Below are positions 43,362 through 53,321 of a DNA stretch of 64,000 nt, piece by piece (the stretch's first letter is position 1; every line of letters begins with the position of its first letter). The position numbers and the translations under genes are program-made. This DNA is from Blepharisma stoltei (taxonomy: Eukaryota; Ciliophora; Heterotrichea; Heterotrichida; Blepharismidae). The DNA is taken from positions 62,001 through 126,000 of the forward strand of contig CAJZBQ010000038.1 in NCBI GenBank assembly GCA_914767885.1, given 5' to 3'. The notes beneath the pieces are model-generated. The model ran no database searches and was not told the DNA's origin. It worked only from the letters and a program-made list of their open reading frames with translations.

Positions 43362-46300
43362 TTATGTGGAAAGCTGGATGATCGTGTCAAGCATAGAGTT
43401 AATTTCGTTGATGCTCATTTGCAAATTATTGCAGTCTTTGTCGAAAGCCTCAATTCTTTCTCTGTAGTACTTAAACTGTTCACCCAAGAACTGGAAAACC
43501 ATATGTATTTCTTTCGCTTTGCTAGCGAACTGTGTAAGGAGTGGGTTTTCAAGCTCATCCACGTTCAAAATGTCTAAAATTTTTACAGTATCAGCAGCAA
43601 GGTCGCCGCAAGCGATTTTATTAGCAATTTCGTGCATTCCTCTTTCTTCTGCGATCATGATTGCTTTGATTTTTTCGACTAGAGATTTGATATTTGGCAA
43701 CCCTTTTTTTGAGATCGATTTTTTGCGGGCGAGGATTTTAAGCACTTGGTTTTTCCACCTTACTTCTCCTCCCTATCCAATTTTGTATTTTATTGGGATT
43801 TTTTTTATAAATTTGCAAAAATAAATTATATCTTAGAAGGGGAATTAGCAAAACTTTGGTGCTGGTAGAATATGATGGATCATATCTATAACATTTTATT
43901 GTATCAATCCCAATTTGTACAGTCAAAATGTCTTGTTTTACACTGTCAAATATATGAAGGTTTTTTCTTACTTTTGATAGCTTGGCTTTTAGTGGAGTGA
44001 AGTTATTAGCTATTTCGTCTAACTTCTTAGACGAAAGAACAAGAACCTTGGTCGGCTCCACGGCTCTATAAGACACCAGCATTTCTCCTCCAACTAGTCC
44101 CAGTTTTGAATTTATGATGCTCCCCATTTTGAGCTCATCCAATACCAAAACCATAGCATAATGGCTTTTATACCCGCTTTCAATATTTTTCACGCTTTCC
44201 CATTGACCCTTCCCTTCCTGATTTACAATTGTATGCAGCTCTTTATCTTTTACTGTGATTGTAACGTGGACACAGCCTTCCACAATAACATAAATTTCAT
44301 CAACTCTTTCTCCATAGTTAAACAAGTACTCATTAGCAGCAAACTGCTTTGTGCCTAAAGTGTATATTAATTCATCAAATTTATCAGCTGAAAGACAGCG
44401 CAAATAAGGGATATTAGTCATTGTTGTTTTTAAAAACACTTTCCAGTGGTCCATGTAATTGCTAGCGCATTGCAAAAGCATTTCTTTCGCCTCAGGGAAA
44501 TTTTTAATCATGTCGTGGAAAGACTCTTTGGTAAGCGCAGCTAGGTTGGCATAAGTGGTGGTCTTGACTGTAGCAGTCCTTTCAGTATTGTAAAGTAAAG
44601 CAATTTCTCCGAAATGGTCACCTCCTCCTAAAATCCTGATTTTGTGGGCTGCTTTAAGTTCGTCAAGCACTTCAATTTCACATTTTCCGTCCGCAATAAA
44701 GTAAAATTCTTCAGCCTCACTGTACTGAGTCACCACTGGATAGTCTGGCTGGTAAAATTGGTTTTCCATTTTACTGACTCCCATCCTACCGCAACTTTTT
44801 TTAAGTTAAAGTCCACCAAACGAACAAAATTTTTTTTACATATAATTTTTTATTTTTTATAAATAAGGAGAATTTATTATAATAAATTAAAGCTAACTCT
44901 ATTGAATATTAAACAGCTTGCGTTCGAAAAAATAAAATTTACAATTAAATATTTAATTTGTATTTTTTGTGGATGGGAATTTTAAATAACCCCCTCCATG
45001 AGCCAACAAAAAACTTTCCCCACTCACGGAGGGAGTGAGAATGAACTCTAACAAAGAGCTTGGGGAATGAATAAGCAGCACATTTCTCTCGAAAATAGGC
45101 CGATATATGGTTCTGTTTACTTCATTTCTAAGACTTGGAGGCAGCACCTTAATAAACTTTTCATACTCTTCATGCTTCTCTAATATATGATACGTAGCGA
45201 ATAAGAAATCTGCAATTCTCACTTGTAGCTCGTCAGGGAGTTGCATGTTTTTCATTGTTGTATAGACTTGGTCTTGGACTTCTGCAAAAATGGCAGCTTT
45301 TTTATTCATTTCAGTCATAACGTTTGCGATTTCTCCAAACATCACGGCGCACACAATGGCTCCTGCAGCATATAATACATCTACTGTTGCGTAGACAGTG
45401 AGTCCTCTTCCTCCAATATCAATGCCTACTAATAAGAAGAGGACATGGTAAAAACAAAACCAATACTGTTTTCCTACAGTTGTGGTGTATAGATCCGTGT
45501 AGCCCATATAGAGATAATCTGTAGGAGGCACCCAAACTTTGTCGTCGTCAACTATCATAAACCAAAAGCATGCCATTACATGAACTATGAGTAGCAAGAT
45601 GATCAACAGGCTAATCAGCCTGTATAGGCATTTTACCTATATTGTCCGATATGGGCTGAAAGTTGAGAGCACTTCCTCTCAAATTGGTTTGGACAACTTA
45701 GGTTGGTCAAACCAACAGGAGAGAGAAACTTCCTAAACTCTCTGGTTGGTTTGACCAACCTAAGTTGGTCAAACCAAACTTGAGAGGAAGTGCTCTCAAC
45801 TTTCGTCCCATATCGGGCAACATAGGCGAAATGCCTATACATCAGCTTCACTTTTTCTTTTGCCCTCACGAATAGCTGGACTTTGGAAAATCTTCATATT
45901 CTGATCATTTTTAAGCATCTCAGAAGGCTGTACTAATATTAATTAAGATTATTGAAGCTCCCTGTGATAACTCGAAAGGATATTATCTCCGTATTGCTTC
46001 GCAACTGCCTACCGTCTGTCTATCGGCTGTGATCCTCAAGGTGTTGACCAAATGGAACTCATGGCCCAGGGCACAATTATTACATTGCATTAGGAAATTG
46101 CCCAATTAGTTCAAGGATGCTCCTGGGCTTTACCTTTCCAGCTTCTTCCCTTGAGGTAAAACCTTGACCTGGAACGAACTGCGGTCGGCGTAATCTGACA
46201 CTGCTCTCCCAAGCTAAATAAAACATGACTGGTGCATCACCAACACCATTCCTCTTTCTTAAGGTCCTTGGATCTCCCCAGTGCAGTTCTCAAGATGGTG

Positions 46301-46997
46301 ATTTGCTTGCTCCGGCATTTAATATATATCATCTCCGAAGGCAGTATTTATCTCCTGACTCTCCTGCTCCATATACAATAAAATCGAATGGGATAGTTAT
46401 AACAAGATCCCAGAAGAGCTCCCCACTGATGATATATTGTTTCCAGATCATTCTGCTGTCAAAAACCTCTCGGTCATGCTCATTTATGAAGCTTGTTCTG
46501 AAATTCAGCATGATGTCGAGAAAGAAAATGACATCAATAATGATATTGACAGCAATAATCCCACCTGATCACAGTCTATCAGGTGTGAAGGCCACAAAAA
46601 ACGGAAGGTAAATGCAATTGTATAGGGCGAGGGCTATGATAAATAAATCCCAGCAGATTCGTGGCTTTCCTTTGATGCTAAATATACATTTTGGCCTGAC
46701 TTGGATAAACCTGTGGGTGGTATAGGTGGTGGGAGACTCATAGTTGTGGACTAGTGTGGCCTGCTTGTTTTTTATGCTCATTACGAGAGGTGCTTCTTCG
46801 AAATAGGTAGGTTCGCTCCCTGGAACTGCTGATGGTGCTATTTTCATGTATTTTTTATTAAATTCAAAACTACTCTGGTTTCTTTTCAAACGCTCATAAA
46901 AAAATTTAGATATATCATTTATACAGTTATATCTTATGGCTACAATAGCCCTGATAATAGTATTTTTACTGGTAATAAAGAGTAATAATTGCAGCAT
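43362..46997 (-). CDS. Cyclic-nucleotide-binding, six-span cation channel (EAG/HCN/CNG-like) with unusual pore
   Basis: Segments 46327-46997, 45838-45930, 45040-45622, 43846-44787 and 43362-43760 give about 895 residues. A later ATG at 46847 is an equally possible start. S1 is 'RICWDLFIIALALYNCIYLP'; S2 'VIFFLDIMLNF'; S3 'LFWDLVITIPFDFIVY'; S4 'LLRCLKMIRIWRFSKV' with regularly spaced Arg/Lys; S5 'LLIILLLIVHVMACFW'. The pore reads 'FYHVLFLLVGIDIGG', where K+ channels have GYG or GFG. S6 and a C-linker follow. The cNBD contains 'GGGDHFGEIALLYNTERTATV', with the phosphate-binding Glu and Arg. A second cNBD-like half ('EYLFNYGERVDEIYVIVEG') follows. Such channels drive membrane potential and ciliary responses. 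Four IESs interrupt it, two within or next to the voltage-sensor region. Confidence 0.85.
43761..43845. other. IES (85 bp) in the channel gene
   Basis: TA at 43761 and 43846. Removal gives 'STKVLLRWKNQVLKILARKK' in frame. The unexcised frame runs into a stop. Its length fits the short IES class. Confidence 0.75.
44788..45039. mobile_element. MITE as IES (about 252 bp) in the channel gene, imperfect TA
   Basis: ACTCCCC-family copy, worn. One flank is TA (44787), the other reads GGGAGTGAG, so no TA pair restores frame. Joining at a shared T gives 'LLEFIRMGVSKM'; a second option keeps two more codons. Confidence 0.65.
45623..45837. mobile_element. Hairpin MITE (TATAGG family) as IES in the channel gene
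   Basis: Near-perfect inverted repeat of about 62 bp per arm (TATAGGCATTTTACCTATA... with its complement) and an inner palindrome GGTTTGACCAACC. TA at 45623 and 45838. Removal gives 'EKVKLMYRLISLLIILL', joining the S4-S5 linker to S5. Confidence 0.85.
45931..46326. mobile_element. GC-rich R3 element as IES (396 bp) in the channel S4
   Basis: TA at 45931 and 46327. Removal gives 'YCLRRWYSLLRCLKMIRIW', restoring S4. The block TAAAACCTTGACCTGG...GCGTAATCTGACACTG recurs at 57721-57800 and, reversed, at 55720-55790. No clear target duplication here. Confidence 0.75.
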
Positions 46998-47160
46998 TTA
47001 CATAAATTTAGTATAATATAGCTGAATTAAATCAGTTGAGTTTTATATTAAGGCTACTTCTTATATTTAGTATAATTTATGGGTTTATTTTTCAAATGTC
47101 TCTTTATGCAAAGCTATTCATATTTTAGAGAATCCTGCAAGCTATATTGCAACAAAATAA

Positions 47161-48502
47161 ATGGGACAAATTTGTAGCATAGAAGAGCCAGGGTTAAGAC
47201 CGCAGCCATTGCATGGTAAAGCTTTAAGCGAAAGAGTAGCAAAACTTGAAGATAGAAGAGATACGACTGAGTCTGATTTTATAATTTTGAATCAAAGCTC
47301 TATAAAAGACGTTTCCCCAGATGACAGAAATAGTTTGGCAAAGTCATGAAGCGTTTTATCCTCAAGAAGTACACTTTACAGTGAAAATGCCCTAGAAGAT
47401 AGAAAAAGCACCAGTTTGGGAAATGAAATTGGACAAGCTAACGATGCTAGATCACAGGCCCAATCCTTACACCCTAACAAAATTTTTTCTTGTGCACTGG
47501 ATTTTGAAGAATACCCAGAAACTGTCAGCAAATTTTGAATCCCAATCGAAAAAATGACTGAAATTGGAAAATTCAATAAAACATTTGTTCAAAATGTAAA
47601 GCAAATAAAAGAAAAAGGATTCGGGGCTTGGAGAAAAAGCAGGGGAGATGGAAACTGCTATTATCGTGCTGTATTTTTAATGTACCTGGAAAATCTGTTT
47701 AGCTTTAGATATGACTATACTGAGACGTTGTGAAATTTGATAAATTTCCTTGAAAATATGGATTATGAGATTCCTTTTACTGATTTTTTGGACAATAAGC
47801 TAAAGTTTATTGCTTATATGAAAATCCTTATGAAAGTCAAAGAAAGTAGCTATACAGATGCATTCGTTGAATTTAAGAGAGTAGCACAGGTTAGAGATTT
47901 TGATTTAGCTATGATTGCAACTGCAAGGCTTTTGGCAGCCTATAAAATTGCTTCAAATGACCCTAGCATAGCACCATTCATTTTTGAAGATCAGGAAATG
48001 ATGATTATGCAGATTCTTACTATGGGGGAAGAAGCTGAAGGCATTGCTTTGCTGACTCTGCCAATATCTCTTGGTATTCAAGTTATTCAGTATAACTTTT
48101 TTGATAAAGTTGTAGAACAGAAATTCCCTGACTCCACCCCTTCTCCATTGATAAGCAATATATAGGAAAAGCAATGCATTTATGAAATAGCCTCAAAATA
48201 TAAAAATTATTCAATCAAATATTATGATAATTAATGCTTATTATAATGAAATCTCTATCTGTTTCCATTATTAAGCATAGAATATTTTAGTTTTTGGGGA
48301 AAAATGATATAACTATTTTTTTCTAACATAGCCCTTCAGAAAAATGTATTTTACTTCCCAAAGGAGTGAAGAAAATGACTCAAATTTCTCACCTATATTC
48401 ATAATTCGTAGAGGTGGGCATTATGATATTTTATGTAAAAAATCAGACCTGGAGGCTCAAAATTATGATTTGAAAACTGGAACCTATTTACTTCCCTTAT
48501 AA
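47161..48502 (+). CDS. Otubain-family deubiquitinase (peptidase C65)
   Basis: Segments 47161-48162 and 48347-48502 give 385 residues. The N-terminal 130 residues are polar ('MGQICS' start may be N-myristoylated). The catalytic core has 'RKSRGDGNCYYRAVFL', with the Asp and nucleophile Cys of otubains. The C-terminal 'FIIRRGGHYDILC' holds the catalytic His and is reached only after IES removal. Otubains cleave ubiquitin chains, typically Lys48- or Lys63-linked. Several TGA-Trp codons lie in the core (47347, 47536, 47731). Unspliced, the protein would stop at TAG 48163 and lack the His. Confidence 0.85.
48163..48346 (+). other. IES (184 bp) in the otubain gene
   Basis: TA at 48163 and 48347. 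Removal gives 'LISNIYFTSQRSEEND' and brings the catalytic His into frame. Other TA pairs in this stretch also keep frame with small length changes, so the ends are probable rather than certain. Confidence 0.7.
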
Positions 48503-48855
48503 AACTGATATTATCTGTTACATAAATTGCTTATTGGGCTCGTTTGGTAAGACTGGAAATTTGAAAAAAGAAACTTATGCATTTATTTTTTGGCTAAGGA
48601 TTGCCTTCGAATAGAAATACTTCGGGGTCTGCAATTGCAATAAGACCAAGATATGGTGAAACTCCTGCAACAATTTTTGATCATCAACACTAATCCTATG
48701 CAGCCAAAATATAGCGAGTTTCTCTTTTTAAAATTTTCATCTTATCTAGGATGATTGAGCTCATTAAGCAATTATTTTGGCACATAATAATCTCTCTATT
48801 CCTAACTGTAAAGCTTTTACCACTCCAATAATTTAAATATTCAAATAATTAATAT
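48503..48855. other. Gap, nothing recognised
   Basis: AT-rich sequence between the convergent otubain and HIT-finger genes. No repeat or open frame of note. Confidence 0.5.
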
Positions 48856-49698
48856 CTATTTAGCGAGAAGAAGCTTCAAACACTCCAGTCCACAAAACGG
48901 CTTAAGTGTTTTTGGCTGCCTGTACTTTGCCTTTTTCCCACATTCACAGACTTTTTCACTTCTTTCCTTACTTCCCCACCCTCAATGAGCAAGCATAACT
49001 ATCGGAAAAGTCCCCATTTTTAGATTAAAGCCGCCCTATATGACAAACAAATTTTTTTTAGCATGAAAAATCTTTTTTATAAAAAATATATTAGTTATAA
49101 ATATTATAGCGAAATATCTAGCTAATTCTGTTGAATTTTAATAATTTGTATTTTAAAAAATAAATTTAGCAAATTAAATTAATTTCCTTCGTAAGATCGA
49201 GAAAAATTGTTTTTGTTCACTCACTGAGGGGGGCGAGTTAGGTGGCGTAATTTGTAAAATTTTCAGCATTGGCAGTGCTGGAGGCAATTTAAGACTGCTA
49301 TAAGGTCCTTTGCTCCTATACGTAATGCACGGGGCATCGATTTTGTTTTGCCTGACAGCCTGGACAGCTTCTTTCTTTTTGCTGCCAGAGCTTTCTTTCA
49401 GAATCCTGTTTATCAAGTTCGGATTCAGCTCATTTGACGACTTCCCAGCAGCTCTTTTCTTTGGCAGCTTCAAGTCGCTGGAGCCGCCCATTTCGTCAAA
49501 TTCATTCATAACGCTGGGGTCGGGCGTATAATTCAGGCTGACAGAACTCTCCTCATTTGAATGTTGTGAGCCACGCGAAGGCGATTTAGTTTCAAAGTTG
49601 GAGTGGCCGTTGCCCGTGTTATTTTGGCTTGGGTCTGCTTTGCGCTCGCCTACAACTTTTCCGTCAATGACAAACTCAATACTTGACCAGTGCTTCAT
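48856..49698 (-). CDS. HIT-type zinc-finger protein (INO80B-like, tentative)
   Basis: Segments 49239-49698 and 48856-48968 give 190 residues. Most is polar and disordered, with Ser/Pro clusters and a basic patch ('LPKKRAAGKSS'). The C-terminal part reached after MITE removal reads 'VCECGKKAKYRQPKTLKPFC' followed by 'GLECLKLLLAK', a compact Cys pattern like the HIT zinc finger of INO80 complex subunit B. That would place it in chromatin remodelling. The assignment depends on the IES join and on one short motif, so it is moderate. Confidence 0.65.
48969..49238. mobile_element. MITE as IES (270 bp) in the HIT-finger gene
   Basis: Ends ACTTCCCCACCCTCAATGAG / CTCACTGAGGGGGGCGAGT. TA at 48969 and 49239. 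Removal keeps frame and adds the zinc finger. Confidence 0.85.
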
Positions 49699-49767
49699 AG
49701 CCTAATATTTTAGGAATCTAGTGGGATAACCCTATTTAAGAATTTTTGTTTAATTTAGAAATATTTT

Positions 49768-51864
49768 CTACTCAGGCGTTTGGATTGAAAACAAGTCTTT
49801 CAGCTTGGAGGCGTGGCGTATTAGAGCTGTCACGATTTCTGAATTAAATGACACCTTTATGCAGGACAGGACATAGTTGTCTTCTAGGGTGGTAGCTAGA
49901 GCATTAAAAACGTCTCTTGTGACAGGCAAGCCTTGCATGTCTAAATACAGCAGTGAAAAATTGCTTCTTAAAGACTCTGCAAGTCCAATCATATCTTCAG
50001 CGACCAGCCCTTTACAATTAGAAATCGTCAAAGAGTTCAGCCCATGGAAATGCTCCATATACTCTGTAAACCTGCCAAACGCCCTTGACGTAAAATCGTT
50101 AGAGCCTATATCCAGCTTCATTTTTGGCTCCACATCTTCTTCTTGCTCTATCAAACTTTTTGCTTTATTTAATAGTGCACAGACTGCATACAGTCCTTTA
50201 TCTTCCATTCTGATATCATTCAGCTCTAATGAATAAAAAGGCAGCTGATGTATAGCTTTAGGCCAATAAAGGTGCTCAAATCTGACAGAAAAAGCTCGAA
50301 ATAATGACTCAACCCCTTCGTCACAAATGGCATTGTGCGAAAGGTTCAGGTTAAGAAGGGTGTTCCATCTGACTTCTTCTTGTTTAAGAAGCGTTGCAAT
50401 TGCAATTGCTGATTTTGACCCGAGATGGTTTCGGCTTAAATTTAATGTGTCTACTCTGGTGCAGCCCATTAGTAGCTCACATAGTAGGACTATGTCAGGG
50501 TCTCTAAGTTCACAGTTTTCTAGCTCAATTATCTGCAATTTGGTATGTGCAGGCAAAGAGTAAGCCAAACAGTTTAAAAAAGTTTCTTTAATTTCGACAT
50601 CTTGGAGAGAAATTCGTGAATAATTGAGGTCTTGGAAATAATTAATGAAATCAGCCAAATATTTGTCAGTTGTTTCGAGGTATTTTTTAAAGCAGATTTG
50701 GTTGTGCAGGATCACCCTCCAGCCGTTGCCTAATTTGTCATTTAAAATTGTAAGCTTTTTATTTGAGCCTTCAATAGTAAAACATTTTTCTTTGCCGACT
50801 TCGCATGGTGTCACGAACTCTGAAGGTAGCGTCATTATCCCTTTAGCAAAAGAGCTTTGGGAGTCTCGATATCAATATAATGTGAATCCTCTTAAAACAA
50901 GCCATCTCTGATGGAAATTTGTAGTTCCTGCTCTTTGTTTTTTCACATAGCCAAATTTGATGACTTCTCCATTTGTAGTTTCTAAAGGAGTGGCCACCTG
51001 CAAGATATTGCTAACTGCTGCTTTTTTATAGTCTCTTAAGTTCAAGGCTTCCAATTTTGGCAGCTCAGGCTTCGTCTTATAAAAATTCGCATCCCTTCTG
51101 GCTGCTCTTTCTTCACTAAAGCAATTAATTTCTTCTTCTGAGTCAGACTCGCTCTCACTTTGACTGTTTTCTTTTTTTATTGGACTTTTGTTTGTTAATG
51201 TTATAGATTTTCTCCTTGTGCTCGACCCGACTTCTCTAGCATTTTTTGATATATCTAGCGCACTTAATCTTCTGGTTGTATGGAATCTGAAATTTTCTTC
51301 ATTTCCTTTTATAAGCTCTTTTAGTGTTTCTGCGTTTTCATCTTGCAACACAATTACAAAGCGATTTGGGTCTTTTCGTTTCCCAATTTTTCGAATTTCT
51401 TTTGGGACTCAAAAATTTGAAATATCATTAATGACGCTTCGGAAAATATTTTCTACTGGAGGATGGAGAACAACCATACGTTGTGGGACTGGAGGCAGTA
51501 CTCTGTTAATAAGTTTTTGGTTTTCTTCAGCTATTATAGAAGTCCTAGTTTTGGCGAGATCTTTTATGATACTATCTGTATAGGAAATTGACTTGATTTT
51601 AGAAGTGAGAGAAGCGATTATATCTTTTTTGACTGGTGCAGGAGACTTGGCTTCTTTTTTGAAGAGTTTTGAATTGATTGATTTGATCATTTCGTCTGGG
51701 GTTAGTTTTGGGGCTCTACTGCGCTCTGGAGTTTTGGACTGTGGTAGTTGTAATTTAGGCTTCACGAGAGGGGTAAGTAAGCTTAGGAGTTCTGTTGCTG
51801 AATATTGTTCAGTTTTGGCTTCCGGCTTTTTCTTAATAGAATCAAGATAATCTTTAATATTCAT
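49768..51864 (-). CDS. PH-domain and leucine-rich-repeat protein
   Basis: 698 residues, no insert, TGA-Trp at about 51408 and 50912. The N-terminal 280 residues are polar, with a short helical start ('MNIKDYLDSIKKK') and an acidic Ser block ('SQSESESDSEEE'). A PH domain spans about 300-400 ('GYVKKQRAGTTNFHQRWLVL' ending in the helix 'GNGWRVILHNQICFKKYL'). Ribonuclease-inhibitor-type LRRs follow: 'LQIIELENCELRDPDIVLL', 'VDTLNLSRNHLGSKSAIAIA' and 'LLNLNLSHNAICDEGVESL'. The PH-LRR order recalls CARMIL-type actin regulators, but no capping-protein motif is evident. It probably acts at membranes through the PH domain. Confidence 0.85.
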
Positions 51865-51970
51865 TTCATATTAAAATGCAGAATGATTATTTTAATTTAG
51901 GCTTAAGTAATAGAATTCTATATTAGAAGAAGTCTAAAGTAATAAGAATTCTCCCGATTTGAATAAAAAT

Positions 51971-52333
51971 ATGGGTGGGTGGAGATATACAATTTTTCAA
52001 TGTTTTGATAATCCAGGGATGTGCTTATGGGCCTGCTGCGTTCCTTGCGGCATGTCCTGCATGCAGGCATGTGATGCAAAATATTCTGACCCTGACAACA
52101 AAAATGCATTAATAACTGCGTTTCTTTGTTCTTGCTGTTTAGGATGCATTGGGTCGGTTTATAATCGATATAAACTTAGGAAAAAACTTCATGTAGAGGA
52201 TAGCATTCTATATGATATCTTATTTTGGTGCTGCTGCCCATGCTGCTCTGCGACACAAGAGTGGATGACTGTCTTTTCCGAGAAAAAAGCAAATCAAAAG
52301 GTTACAATATGGGAGCTTAAAAATCAAGCTTAA
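51971..52333 (+). CDS. PLAC8-family cysteine-rich protein
   Basis: 120 residues from ATG 51971. Cys-rich blocks 'CLWACCVPCGMSCMQACDA', 'FLCSCCLGCIGSVYNRYKLR' and 'LFWCCCPCCSATQEW' follow the PLAC8 (cornifelin/FCR) pattern. Family members are membrane-associated and include metal-tolerance and cell-size proteins in plants. No insert. Six bases separate its stop region from the pirin start. Confidence 0.85.
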   Translation: MGGWRYTIFQCFDNPGMCLWACCVPCGMSCMQACDAKYSDPDNKNALITAFLCSCCLGCIGSVYNRYKLRKKLHVEDSILYDILFWCCCPCCSATQEWMTVFSEKKANQKVTIWELKNQA

Positions 52334-52338
52334 TTATA

Positions 52339-53280
52339 ATGAATTTGACTATAATATTTAGCATTTCTTTAGCAATCCTCGTAGTAAGCTGGTATATCTC
52401 TGAGTACACCCATTTCCACCACACCCCAAGGATGGTCACTAAAATCTTTGCAGCTGAACTCGACAAGGACTCGAAATCTGGAAAAATATTCAAGGTAATT
52501 GGAGGGGAAAACCAAAATATCGTCGACCCCTTTTTATCATTCGAGCATTTCATATTAGAAAAGCCTTATGGATTTAACGATCACCCACACAGAGGCACTG
52601 ACAAGGTTACTTATATTATTGGAGGCGAAATGATATATGAAGATTTTAGAGGAAACGTAGGAGCACTATCTGCAGGAGACGCAATGTGGATGACCAGTGG
52701 CAAAGGAATGGTCCATGCAGAAATGCCTTTGAGTGACACTGTAGAAGGGGTCAGGGTAGAAATTTTGCTGAAAAATGACTTCAGGATGTGTGACCCTGCT
52801 TATCAATATTTAAAAAGTGACGAAATTGCGACTGCTGAAGACAGTTATGCAAGGGTTAAAGTAATTGCAGGAGAAAGCATGGGGAGGGCTTCACATACAA
52901 TTACACGAACTCCTGGGCTGTTCTTAATTTTTGATCTTGGGAAAGGCGGGGAGGCGTTCCAAGAAATCCCACAAGGCTGGAATGCAGTCATATATGTCCT
53001 GCAGGGTCGAATCGAAATCCAAGGTGACGAAATCAAAGCAAGGCATGGAGCAGTTTTATCACAATGGGATAATGATCTTACTGTAAAATCCAAAAAAGGA
53101 GCAACTTTCATTTTAATAGCAGCTGAGCCTATGGACGAAATGATGGTGCAGTTCGGCCCTTACGTGATGCCTAACTATCCACTAGTAGAAAAAGCTCACC
53201 GTGACTTTAAGAACGGCCAAGATGGCTTCGAGGGTGCTCCTGAATGGAAATCGACCATAGGAAAGCAGCTTAATCAGTAA
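52339..53280 (+). CDS. Pirin-family bicupin with N-terminal membrane anchor
   Basis: 313 residues. A hydrophobic segment at residues 3-20 ('LTIIFSISLAILVVSWYI') precedes the pirin core. The N-terminal cupin carries the iron ligands in 'GFNDHPHRGTDKVTYIIGG', with the later His/Glu in 'GKGMVHAEMP'. The second cupin contains 'VIYVLQGRIEIQGDEIKARH'. Pirins are iron proteins, nuclear cofactors or quercetinase-like dioxygenases. A secretory or membrane anchor is unusual, because most pirins are cytosolic or nuclear. An internal start at Met32 ('MVTKIFAAEL') would give the standard soluble form. Confidence 0.85.
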   Translation: MNLTIIFSISLAILVVSWYISEYTHFHHTPRMVTKIFAAELDKDSKSGKIFKVIGGENQNIVDPFLSFEHFILEKPYGFNDHPHRGTDKVTYIIGGEMIYEDFRGNVGALSAGDAMWMTSGKGMVHAEMPLSDTVEGVRVEILLKNDFRMCDPAYQYLKSDEIATAEDSYARVKVIAGESMGRASHTITRTPGLFLIFDLGKGGEAFQEIPQGWNAVIYVLQGRIEIQGDEIKARHGAVLSQWDNDLTVKSKKGATFILIAAEPMDEMMVQFGPYVMPNYPLVEKAHRDFKNGQDGFEGAPEWKSTIGKQLNQ

Positions 53281-53321
53281 AATAATACAAAATCTTAAAA
53301 TCCTATATTATAATATAAGAA

